Below are positions 46,078 through 53,203 of a stretch of DNA of 64,000 nucleotides, piece by piece (position 1 is the first letter of the stretch; every line of letters begins with the position of its first letter). The notes under the pieces are model-generated. The model was given only the letters and a program-made list of their open reading frames with translations, did not search any database and was not told the origin of the DNA. Origin of the DNA: Evansella sp041820985 (lineage in GTDB: Bacteria > Bacillota > Bacilli > Bacillales > Salisediminibacteriaceae). Location: the NCBI RefSeq assembly GCF_041820985.1, contig NZ_JBGUAU010000023.1, positions 20,232 through 84,231 of the forward strand, in the 5' to 3' direction. The position numbers and the translations under genes are program-made.

Positions 46078-46950
46078 ATGAGTTCATTAACGCCTTGCTT
46101 GTTAGGAAAAAAAGTATTTATGGATGGAACAAATCAACGTTATTATGTCGTGAAATATGAGGAACATAGCGGCAAAAAAAAGAAGAATGTCCTCTTGTTT
46201 GATCAAGATGCCCCGGTTATTTTTGCAGTCATTAATCATGATGGGAAATTCCTTGATTCTTTCTACTTGTCTAACAAAACAACAGAAGATTCAGCTCAAG
46301 CATTAGAAAGATACAAACAAATCGTAGAAAGAAAAAAACGTCATAAAGTTACTCAAGACGATTTGAGGGACTCTTTAAAATCCGTAGATGATGCAAAAAT
46401 GAAAAACGAGCACATCAAAAAACATCTAATAGATGAGCATTTAGAAGATATTAAACACCTATGGCCCTCTCGTCTTCTGACTCTTCAAATAACAGAAGGT
46501 AAATCAGAAAACTCCTTAATTATAGACGCACTAAGGATTGCTGTGGATGAAGCAAACCCAGTAAAGTCTTTCCAATTTTTAACTCTACACAGATTCGATT
46601 CTCTTATCCCTATATTAGGAAAGCATATTGAAAGTCAGCCACAACTGATTGATGAAATCTCCAATTACTATTTAAGTCATGACCACAAGGACATTGTTGA
46701 AGAATTCCTTTATGAAGCAGTAAAACATATTCCAATGCAAGAACAAGCATTGATTGAGAAGCTATTACAAACAGCGAAACGAATGGATCATATATATTAT
46801 TCCAATGTTTTACGTCATGTACTTGGGAAATTTTTCAACCGTGTGAAAAAGGAAACTGGTGAAGCACCAAAGGATTGGTTAAAAGAAATGATTCAAGACC
46901 GAACTTTGAAACATTCCATTGTGAAAGAATTAAAGAAGAAAACAGGTTAA
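46078..46950 (+). CDS. Uncharacterised 290-residue protein
   Basis: I do not recognise this protein. The first ~75 residues look beta-rich (VFMDGTNQRYYVVKYEE, VIFAVINHDGKFLDSFYLS). A lysine-rich helical linker follows (ERYKQIVERKKRHKVTQDDL). The remaining ~170 residues are all helical, with a repeat-like feel (HIESQPQLIDEISNYYLSHD, then IVEEFLYEAVKHIPMQEQAL). No signal peptide or membrane helix is present. A putative ribosome-binding site AAAGGA precedes the ATG. It is alone between a PLDc_N-like gene and the convergent treR. Confidence 0.75.
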   Translation: MSSLTPCLLGKKVFMDGTNQRYYVVKYEEHSGKKKKNVLLFDQDAPVIFAVINHDGKFLDSFYLSNKTTEDSAQALERYKQIVERKKRHKVTQDDLRDSLKSVDDAKMKNEHIKKHLIDEHLEDIKHLWPSRLLTLQITEGKSENSLIIDALRIAVDEANPVKSFQFLTLHRFDSLIPILGKHIESQPQLIDEISNYYLSHDHKDIVEEFLYEAVKHIPMQEQALIEKLLQTAKRMDHIYYSNVLRHVLGKFFNRVKKETGEAPKDWLKEMIQDRTLKHSIVKELKKKTG

Positions 46951-46972
46951 TAAAATCACCCAACAACAGACA

Positions 46973-47016
46973 AGGGGCTGAAAGAGTTGTATTTCAACTT
47001 TTCCAGCCCCTTTTTT
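46973..47016 (+). terminator. Terminator of the 290-residue protein gene
   Basis: GGGGCTG and CAGCCCC form the outer stem, with AGTTG/CAACT inside, followed by six T. The treR stop codon lies in the T-run from the other side. Confidence 0.85.
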
Positions 47017-47731
47017 ATTGATGTGTTCGTCTTGCAAAGTCCACGAAACGAAATTTATCTGGTCGATGGCGAGATTCTGTATATTGAAAAATACTTGCAT
47101 CATCAAAATAGACGAAATTTTTCACAACGACGATATTGGAAAATCCCTCGAGATGCAGCAATTCTCTATCCTCTTCTGTTGGTTCAACGACAACAATTTC
47201 TTTTTTCGCAAAACTTATTTTTAAGCCTAATTCATTTTCAATATATTCATAAATAGAATTCTTACAGATTTCTTTCGTAAGTGTAGTAATATATTCTTGG
47301 TTAAAAAAGTCTTTATCCAGGATAATTCGCTCTCCATCGATTTCCCTTACTCGATGAACCTCCCATACCTTTCCCTTTGTTGGGAGTTTGAGGGTCGTTG
47401 CAAGTTCAACAGTCGGTGTAACTAACTCTAACTTCTCTACATGGGTTTGATGGTTCCCTCCTAATTGGTCGGCAAGCTCTTTAAAGCTGACGAGACCTGA
47501 AATAGGAAAATCAAATTTCTTCGCATCTAAAACAATGGAACCTTTCCCCTGCACTTTTTGAATAAACCCGTTCTGTGCAAGAAGCGTTAATGCTTTTCGA
47601 ATAGTTTCTCTCGATGTATCAAACATTTCCATAAAATCATGCTCTGATGGAAGTTTCGATTGTGGAGCGTATTTCCCCTTACGAATATCGTCTGCAAGGT
47701 CCTGATAAATCTGAAGATATTTATTTTTCAT
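47015..47731 (-). CDS. treR: GntR-family trehalose operon repressor
   Basis: The 238-residue regulator has a GntR winged helix at the N-terminus (KLPSEHDFMEMFDTSRETIR, then KALTLLAQNGFIQKVQGKGS) and a UTRA effector domain ending YFDDASIFQYTESRHRPDKF, typical of TreR. TreR is released from DNA by trehalose 6-phosphate. It follows treA by 24 bp, so both share the tre promoter, where a TreR operator is visible. Confidence 0.93.
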   Translation of the reverse strand: MKNKYLQIYQDLADDIRKGKYAPQSKLPSEHDFMEMFDTSRETIRKALTLLAQNGFIQKVQGKGSIVLDAKKFDFPISGLVSFKELADQLGGNHQTHVEKLELVTPTVELATTLKLPTKGKVWEVHRVREIDGERIILDKDFFNQEYITTLTKEICKNSIYEYIENELGLKISFAKKEIVVVEPTEEDRELLHLEGFSNIVVVKNFVYFDDASIFQYTESRHRPDKFRFVDFARRTHQ

Positions 47732-47755
47732 TCTGCATCACCATCAATAAGTGTA

Positions 47756-49444
47756 TCATTCTTTCTTTAAATGATAAACAAGCGACTCATACGGTCGTAA
47801 CGCTATGTGAGATGGGTTTGCTTCAGAATCATCGTAATTCGATAGGATTAGTTCACAGTGATAGTCCGCTAACTTTTGTTTTCCTGAAAAAGTAAATTTG
47901 GCAGTTTCTTCGTAGAAGTTGTTGACTACCAAGAGTATTTCGTCGTCGTATTCGCGAATGTATGCAAATAGCTGTTTATCGCCTTCGTGCAGGAGTTGAT
48001 AATCTCCGTGGGTGATGATGTCGTACTCTTTTCGGAGCTGAATGAGCTTTTTGTAAAAATAAAATATGGAGTCTGGATCATAGATTGCCTGCTCTGCATT
48101 AACTTCCTTATAGTTGTTTGTGACATTGATCCACGGTGTGCCCGTTGTGAAGCCGCCGTGCTCTGTGCTGTTCCATTGCACAGGTGTTCGTGAGTTATCA
48201 CGGGATTTCTCTTTGATGATTTCCATGATTTCTTGTTCTGTGCGGCCTTCTTCTTTCATTTTTTTATAGATGTTTAAGGTTTCTACGTCGCGATATTGGT
48301 CAATTGATTCAAATTTCGGATTGGTCATTCCGAATTCTTCCCCTTGGTAAATGTACGGGGTTCCTTGCATCATGTGTATGGTTGTTGCGAGCATTTTGGC
48401 TGATTTATTGTGATACGTTTCGTCGTTTCCGTAGCGACTTACGATTCTTGGCTGGTCATGGTTGCACCAGAATAGGGCGTTCCAGCCGCCACCTTTATTC
48501 ATTTCCACTTGCCATGTGGAAAGGATTTGTTTTAGCTTTTGAAAGTCAAAAGGAGCCTTTGTCCACTTTTCTCCGTTTGGATAATCCACTTTCAAATGAT
48601 GGAAGTTGAATGTCATGCTGAGCTCATTTCGTTCAGGGTTTGTGTATTGAATGCAATGATCTATCGTTGTGGAACTCATTTCTCCGACAGTCATGACGTC
48701 ATATTTGGAAAAAACTTGTTTGTTCATTTCTTGCATAAATTCGTGCACCCGTGGTCCGTCGGTGTAAAACTTGCGACCATCTCCTGGTTGGGTAGAGCCA
48801 TCATCGTTTGGATACCTCTGATCTTTGGAGATTAAGTTAATTACATCTAGTCGGAAGCCGTCCACTCCTTTTTGGAACCAATAGTGCATCATGTCATACA
48901 CATCGTCACGAACACTTTCGTTTTCCCAGTTGAGATCAGCTTGTGTTACGTCAAAAAGGTGTAAGAAATATTGGCCTGTGTTTTCGTCGAATTCCCAAGC
49001 GGAGCCACCAAATTTGGACTCCCAGTTTGTTGGTTCTGCTCCGTCCACTGAATCTTTCCAAATATAATAATTACGGTATGGGTTGTCTCTTGATAAAGCA
49101 GCCTTTTTGAACCATTGATGTTCTGTGGAAGTGTGGTTCACCACGATGTCCATGATTACTTTTATGTTGCGATTATGTGCACCCTCTAGTAACCTATCGA
49201 AATCCTCCATCTTGCCATATTCTTCGTGGATGTTGTAATAATCGCTTATGTCGTAACCATTATCATTTTGGGGTGATTTATAAATAGGTGTAAGCCAGAT
49301 CACATCTACGCCTAGTTCATTTAAATAATCTAATTTGTCGATTATCCCTTGAATATCTCCTACACCATTGCCTGTTGTGTCGTTAAAACTTTTCGGATAG
49401 ATTTGATAAACGACGGACTTTCTCCACCATTCGTTCATGTTCAT
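47756..49444 (-). CDS. treA: Alpha,alpha-phosphotrehalase (trehalose-6-phosphate hydrolase)
   Basis: This 562-residue GH13 enzyme cleaves trehalose 6-phosphate to glucose and glucose 6-phosphate in the cytoplasm. The catalytic residues are Asp200 (GFRLDVINL), Glu255 (TVGEMSS) and Asp330 (NHDQPR). The coupling to treR and the TreR operator separate it from related oligo-1,6-glucosidases. GGAGG precedes the ATG. The usual partner, the PTS permease treP, is not adjacent, so its substrate must come from an unlinked permease. Confidence 0.93.
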   Translation of the reverse strand: MNMNEWWRKSVVYQIYPKSFNDTTGNGVGDIQGIIDKLDYLNELGVDVIWLTPIYKSPQNDNGYDISDYYNIHEEYGKMEDFDRLLEGAHNRNIKVIMDIVVNHTSTEHQWFKKAALSRDNPYRNYYIWKDSVDGAEPTNWESKFGGSAWEFDENTGQYFLHLFDVTQADLNWENESVRDDVYDMMHYWFQKGVDGFRLDVINLISKDQRYPNDDGSTQPGDGRKFYTDGPRVHEFMQEMNKQVFSKYDVMTVGEMSSTTIDHCIQYTNPERNELSMTFNFHHLKVDYPNGEKWTKAPFDFQKLKQILSTWQVEMNKGGGWNALFWCNHDQPRIVSRYGNDETYHNKSAKMLATTIHMMQGTPYIYQGEEFGMTNPKFESIDQYRDVETLNIYKKMKEEGRTEQEIMEIIKEKSRDNSRTPVQWNSTEHGGFTTGTPWINVTNNYKEVNAEQAIYDPDSIFYFYKKLIQLRKEYDIITHGDYQLLHEGDKQLFAYIREYDDEILLVVNNFYEETAKFTFSGKQKLADYHCELILSNYDDSEANPSHIALRPYESLVYHLKKE

Positions 49445-49571
49445 AGCATACCCTCCATACTGAAAACACTATTTGTCTCTCTTTCTTATAAGGTGACCTA
49501 TTTTAGTCATGCCCTACATTTCATTTCTCAAAAGTAAAATTTGGTGTGGGATTAGTTTTTGTTGTAATTCT

Positions 49572-49601
49572 ATTGTAATTTGTATATACAAGTTAAGTCA
49601 A
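49572..49601 (-). promoter_or_regulatory. tre promoter with TreR operator
   Basis: On the minus strand TTGACT (complement of 49596-49601) and TACAAT (49572-49577) are 18 bp apart. The palindrome TTGTATATACAA at 49580-49591 fills the spacer. It matches the B. subtilis tre operator as I remember it. Start of transcription should be near 49565, giving a leader of about 120 nt. Confidence 0.85.
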
Positions 49602-49619
49602 ATGATCATGTTAATGAAT

Positions 49620-50195
49620 TGGAAATTGGGATTCCCATTGCCACCTTCTTTCCGCTCCTTCGGGTATTGAAGTGGACTTCCAATTCCCGTTGCTACCTTC
49701 TTCCCACTCCTTCGGGAATTGAAGTGGACTTTCGATTCCCTTTGCCACCTTCTTTCCGCTCCTTCGGGAATTGAAGTGGACTTTCGATTCCCATTGCCAC
49801 CTTCTTCTCGCTCCTTCGGGAATTGATGTGGACTTTCAATTCCCGTTGCCACCTTCTTCTCGCTCCTTCGGGAATTGAAGTGAACTTTCGATTCCCGTTG
49901 CTACCTTCTTTCCGCTCCTTCGGGAATTGATGTGGACTTTCAATTCCCGTTGCCACCTTCTTCTCGCTCCTTCGGGAATTGAAGTGGGCTTTCGATTCCC
50001 GTTGCCACCTTCTTTCCGCTCCTTCGGGAATTGAAGTGGACTTTCGATTCCCGTTGCCACCTTCTTCACGCTCCTTCGGGAATTGATGTGGACTTTCGAT
50101 TCCCGTTGCCACCTTCTTTCCGCTCCTTCGGGAATTGAAGTGGACTTTCGATTCCCCTTGCCACCTTCTTTCCGCTCCTTCGGGAATTGAAGTGA
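49620..50195. repeat. 52-bp tandem repeat array B (11 copies)
   Basis: TTCGGG begins units at 49659, 49711, 49763, 49815, 49867, 49919, 49971, 50023, 50075, 50127 and 50179. All intervals are exactly 52 bp. The unit is TTCGGGAATTGAAGTGGAC then TTTCGATTCCCG then TTGCCACCTTCTTTCCGCTC. CGGGAATTGAAGT and ACTTTCGATTCCCG form a hairpin with a two-base loop and one bulge. Minus-strand frames through it look open but drift between frames with each copy. The array starts about 20 bp upstream of the tre -35 box. Confidence 0.95.
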
Positions 50196-50232
50196 ATATG
50201 CTTCTATGTATCTTTGCAAACGAGATTACGAA

Positions 50233-50294
50233 GAGCCGATGACGCCTGGAGCTAGACAACTTTCTAAGTTCAAAAAGGTTTCTTATCTTTTAAC
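50233..50294. repeat. Dispersed ~60-bp repeat, copy 2
   Basis: GAGCCGATGACGCCTGGAGC followed by TAGACAACTTTCTAAGTTCA is nearly the same as 5216-5282. Again it adjoins the terminator of a minus-strand gene, here the His-rich lipoprotein. Confidence 0.6.
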
Positions 50295-50295
50295 C

Positions 50296-50329
50296 AAAAA
50301 ACCCATGGTTCCTTAAAGGAACCATGGGT
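50296..50329 (-). terminator. Terminator of the His-rich lipoprotein gene
   Basis: ACCCATGGTTCCTT and AAGGAACCATGGGT are perfect arms. On the minus strand the hairpin is followed by TTTTTTGG, 15 bp after the stop codon. Confidence 0.92.
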
Positions 50330-50344
50330 CAACACTTAAACGAT

Positions 50345-51160
50345 TTAGTCTACCACAATAATTTTCCGCTCCACATGTTCGTGTAATTCATCATCTTCTA
50401 TATGAATGACAACATGATAGTCACCCGCGTCCTCAAAGCGATGTGTTAGAGAATATACTCCGTTCTCCACTTCTTCTGCATCTAGCCATTGATGAACTTC
50501 GTCACCGTGCTGATATATTTCAAATCTTACTTCTCCATTTGACCAAGGACTTCCATGCCACTCAATTGCAACAATAAGGTCTACTTCCCCATCTACTGAA
50601 ACTTCTTCAGCAGATTTCCACTCCACGTTCATGTGCTCATGAAGTTCGTGGTGGCCATGATCGCCACCATGAGATTCATGACCGTGATCGCCATGATCAT
50701 GATGACCACCCTGCTCTTCATGATCTTCGTCCAAGATATCTTCAGGTACATCACCAATGATGATTTCGCCCACTGGCATCACGTGCATGTCACGCGCTGT
50801 CACATGTGGTTGAATAAAATAAAGATTTTCTTCGGTGAATTGATAGACGATCTCGTAGACTCCATCTTCCTCTGTTAAGTCAGCTTCCACAAATTCACTT
50901 TCGTCTTTGTTTCCACGCTGCCAAATTTCAAACAACACTTCACTAGCATCGTTCACCTTTTCATCTCCTTGAGTAACAAAGGCTTGCAATATCACATCTT
51001 CAAAAGGATCTGCTTCTTCAGGAGCAATAATCTCTACTTCTAGTGGAGCAAAATTAAGCTCCGGTTGAGAACCATGTTGGTGATTATTTGAATCACCGCA
51101 CGCAGTTAAAAATATAATGAAAGACAAAACAAATAGACCTATTTTCCAATATCGACTCAT
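50345..51160 (-). CDS. His-rich lipoprotein with two YtkA/FixH-like domains
   Basis: The 271-residue protein has a lipoprotein signal ending FLTAC, with Cys21 lipidated. Two related beta-sandwich domains follow: one reads DVILQAFVTQGDEKVNDASE, the other VDLIVAIEWHGSPWSNGEVR, and each continues with a GVYEIVYQF or GVYSLTHRF strand. This is the pattern of YtkA/FixH-like domains. The linker holds a stretch dense in His, Asp and Gly (HHDHGDHGHESHGGDHGHH), suited to bind zinc, nickel or copper at the cell surface. The ATG at 51160 follows GAGGTG. It is monocistronic. A metal role is inference from composition. Confidence 0.8.
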   Translation of the reverse strand: MSRYWKIGLFVLSFIIFLTACGDSNNHQHGSQPELNFAPLEVEIIAPEEADPFEDVILQAFVTQGDEKVNDASEVLFEIWQRGNKDESEFVEADLTEEDGVYEIVYQFTEENLYFIQPHVTARDMHVMPVGEIIIGDVPEDILDEDHEEQGGHHDHGDHGHESHGGDHGHHELHEHMNVEWKSAEEVSVDGEVDLIVAIEWHGSPWSNGEVRFEIYQHGDEVHQWLDAEEVENGVYSLTHRFEDAGDYHVVIHIEDDELHEHVERKIIVVD

Positions 51161-51262
51161 TTTACACACCTCAGTTATCACATGTACTCTCTATCCCCTA
51201 TATTGTATACGATAGTAGCTACTATGTATAATTAACTGCATAAAAATAGTGGAAAGAATATG

Positions 51263-51805
51263 TTATTCCTTCCATATTCTTTCCACATTCACACCTTTTT
51301 TATCTAAAGTTAATAAAAACACATCTGGGTTTGATAACCGTTTCCATTGTTCAAAACCAAATTTATGATCGAAATAATATAATAATAATGCCATTAAATT
51401 TCCGTGAGTAACGATTACAGTAGATTCATCTTCACTTTGCACGATGTCGTCTATGACACTTACCACACGACTTAATGCTTCTTCACTGGATTCTCCACCT
51501 ACGTACTTTATATTCATGTTTTCAAAGGTTCGTTCTAGTTTTTCCAACCAATCATCCAGATCTTCCGTGCTCAAAATTCTTTCAGAAAGTCTTGGGTCTA
51601 TATCTATATCCATGTCTCTATCCTCAGAAAGAGGCTTAATTGAATCAATTGCTCTTTGAAATGGACTTGTTATTATACGATCAATTTGAATCTTTGAAAA
51701 TAATTTTACTAAAGCAAAGGATTGTTGAACCCCATCTTCCGTAAGCAAAGATTCTGGTGGCTGCCCCTCTGCCTGACAATGTCTTACAATGTAAATTTTT
51801 TGCAT
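51263..51805 (-). CDS. Histidine phosphatase family protein (PGM-like)
   Basis: The 180-residue protein has the phosphatase motif VRHCQAEG near the start (Cys in place of the usual Gly of RHG), TSPFQRAIDSIKPL for the phosphate-binding Arg, an acidic RLSER motif, and VTHGNLMALL with the second His. It should dephosphorylate small molecules; the substrate is unknown. Translation is set at ATG 51805, preceded by GGAG, rather than 29 codons upstream. Confidence 0.88.
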   Translation of the reverse strand: MQKIYIVRHCQAEGQPPESLLTEDGVQQSFALVKLFSKIQIDRIITSPFQRAIDSIKPLSEDRDMDIDIDPRLSERILSTEDLDDWLEKLERTFENMNIKYVGGESSEEALSRVVSVIDDIVQSEDESTVIVTHGNLMALLLYYFDHKFGFEQWKRLSNPDVFLLTLDKKGVNVERIWKE

Positions 51806-51912
51806 GTTTACAGTGCTCCTTTTTAAAGTATAAAGAAATGTAATGTTATTTCTCTTACTCTTTTTTAGGTAAATGGACTGTCTTTCTTTCAAAGATTACA
51901 TATAATTTCTTT

Positions 51913-52365
51913 CTAATTATATCCCTTTAGATAGCATTCTATATATGTACGAAAATTTTTCTTCATCTCTTTCGGAAGTTCCTCGATAGGAAAGTAGGAC
52001 ACCTGTATAGATTCTATTCCATCTACTTTCAAAGAACCTCCTACTATATCATTTGATTCATAGAGAGCGGTTACAGAATAAAATTGATCTCCATTTGGTA
52101 ACTTGATATAGAACTCTGGTCCAGAGAATATGCGTTGAAACCTAAGTTTTCCAAGAAGTAATCCAGTTTCTTCTTGAACCTCTCTTCTTGCGGTATCTTC
52201 TAGCGATTCTCCTAAGTCCATTAGTCCTCCTGGTAATCCCCACTCACCGTCTGGTCGCTGTTGTAACAACAACTCTTCCTTTTCATTAAATACTAGAACT
52301 GCTGCACCAACTAAAATTAATGGTCTCGTTCCTACTAATTTACGTAAATCTTTCACATACTCCAT
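51913..52365 (-). CDS. NUDIX hydrolase
   Basis: The 150-residue protein has a full NUDIX box: GGLMDLGESLEDTARREVQE followed by ETGL, fitting GX5EX7REUXEEXGU. It hydrolyses a nucleoside diphosphate linked to another moiety; the substrate is unknown. The flanking AVLVFNEKEELLLQQRPDGE matches housecleaning or ADP-ribose-type NUDIX enzymes. It lies upstream of the histidine phosphatase with a 107-bp gap, so co-transcription is possible. Confidence 0.9.
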   Translation of the reverse strand: MEYVKDLRKLVGTRPLILVGAAVLVFNEKEELLLQQRPDGEWGLPGGLMDLGESLEDTARREVQEETGLLLGKLRFQRIFSGPEFYIKLPNGDQFYSVTALYESNDIVGGSLKVDGIESIQVSYFPIEELPKEMKKNFRTYIECYLKGYN

Positions 52366-52503
52366 ACTTCACCTTCTATGTTTTACATACGCAATAATCA
52401 AATAGTATCATATTTACCAAATAATTTGAATTTTTTACAGTATATTTTTATATATTGATTGCAATTTCAAATTATGACGATATATTGAAGTTTATGAACT
52501 AAA

Positions 52504-52532
52504 TTGACTAGTTAGGGAAAAACTGATACTAT
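52504..52532 (+). promoter_or_regulatory. Sigma-A promoter of the glycine-riboswitch operon
   Basis: TTGACT (52504-52509) and TACTAT (52527-52532) are separated by exactly 17 bp. It is the best promoter upstream of the riboswitch. The predicted start near 52539 precedes the MITE-like element, which would then be transcribed as part of the leader. Confidence 0.6.
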
Positions 52533-52550
52533 CACTTTAACACTTTAATA

Positions 52551-52700
52551 GGTTGTTCAAAAAGTCCGGTAAAATTCACACATCGAATTTCTTCGTTGGC
52601 CTGCTTTTACGTTCCTCACGTATTACCTGTATACGTTCCGGTACTCAAAGCTACGCCGCCTCGAACTTCTCGATCCTTTTTATCCTCCTTTTTGAACACA
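52551..52700. mobile_element. MITE-like element with terminal inverted repeats and target duplication
   Basis: The ends carry TGTTCAAAAAG (52554-52564) and its complement CTTTTTGAACA (52688-52698). The ~150-bp element is flanked by a perfect 10-bp direct repeat CACTTTAATA (52541-52550 and 52701-52710). It has no ORF. This fits a non-autonomous transposable element moved by a transposase that makes a 10-bp duplication, as some IS4-family (IS231-like) elements do. CACTTTAA occurs once more just upstream, which weakens the duplication argument slightly. Confidence 0.65.
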
Positions 52701-52751
52701 CACTTTAATAAAACGCGGTGAATGCTATGGATAAAACTATAGCGGGAGCAG

Positions 52752-52813
52752 CTTCTGGAGAGTCCGCATAAGCGGCGCCGAAGGATTCACAATCTCAGGC
52801 AAAAGGACAGGAG
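52752..52813 (+). ncRNA. Glycine riboswitch (single aptamer)
   Basis: The conserved core reads GGAGAGTCC, then GGCGCCGAAGGA, then ATCTCAGGCAAAAGGAC, as in gcvT-type glycine aptamers. P1 is CTTCTG (52752-52757) pairing with CAGGAG (52808-52813) with one G-U pair. There is only one aptamer. A hairpin GCTAT/ATAGC just upstream (52724-52743) could be the ghost aptamer reported for some singlet glycine riboswitches. A terminator 43 bp downstream suggests transcription attenuation. Confidence 0.9.
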
Positions 52814-52855
52814 AGTAACAGGATGATTTTTGTTCGTTATTCTATTGCCTATTTG

Positions 52856-52882
52856 AGATTGGATGTAATCCAATCTTTTTTT
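52856..52882 (+). terminator. Riboswitch expression-platform terminator
   Basis: AGATTGGAT and ATCCAATCT are perfect 9-bp arms with a three-base loop followed by seven T. It lies between the glycine aptamer and the ACT gene and is the natural on/off point. Confidence 0.9.
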
Positions 52883-52912
52883 ATTTTTAAAAACACGATA
52901 GAGGTGACTAGT

Positions 52913-53188
52913 ATGGAACAAAAACGTGCAATAGTGAGTGTCATTGGAAAGGACCAAGTTGGTATTATCGCGAAGGTAACAACAGTTTTAGCAGAAAACA
53001 ATATCAATGTACTCGACATAAGCCAAACGATTCTACAAGATTTCTTTACGATGATGATGTTAGTAGATGTGTCAGAGCTAGATGACTTAGACTTATTACA
53101 TGAAAAATTTGAAGAAACTAGTAAAGAACTCAGTTTGAAAATAAATATTCAGCTAGAAGATATCTTCCAAGCAATGCACCGAGTGTAA
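52913..53188 (+). CDS. ACT-domain protein (UPF0237 type)
   Basis: This 91-residue protein is a single ACT domain: MEQKRAIVSVIGKDQVGIIA, then KVTTVLAENNINVLDISQTI, then a second strand with FTMMMLVDVSEL. The KDQVGI loop and Asn-rich turn are where ACT domains bind amino acids. The start at 52913 has GAGGTGA upstream and lies after the terminator hairpin; a longer in-frame reading from 52823 would begin inside the expression platform. It is paired with the UPF0210 gene with a 15-bp gap and controlled by a glycine riboswitch, so glycine is a plausible ligand or signal. Confidence 0.9.
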   Translation: MEQKRAIVSVIGKDQVGIIAKVTTVLAENNINVLDISQTILQDFFTMMMLVDVSELDDLDLLHEKFEETSKELSLKINIQLEDIFQAMHRV

Positions 53189-53203
53189 AAGGAGAGATTG
53201 AGG

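Noticed and set aside
47756..49444. Oligo-1,6-glucosidase as an alternative for treA
   Set aside because: The two families are close, but the TreR gene immediately downstream and the TreR operator in the promoter favour phosphotrehalase.
49693..50259. Minus-strand ORFs of 84-188 codons with EGAERRWQ/KVATGIESP repeats
   Set aside because: These are the 52-bp array B read in different frames. The unit length is not a multiple of three, so each copy shifts frame, and no start signals are present.
52823..52912. An N-terminal extension of the ACT protein
   Set aside because: It would be encoded by the riboswitch terminator and its T-run. The ATG at 52913 has its own ribosome-binding site and gives the expected family length.
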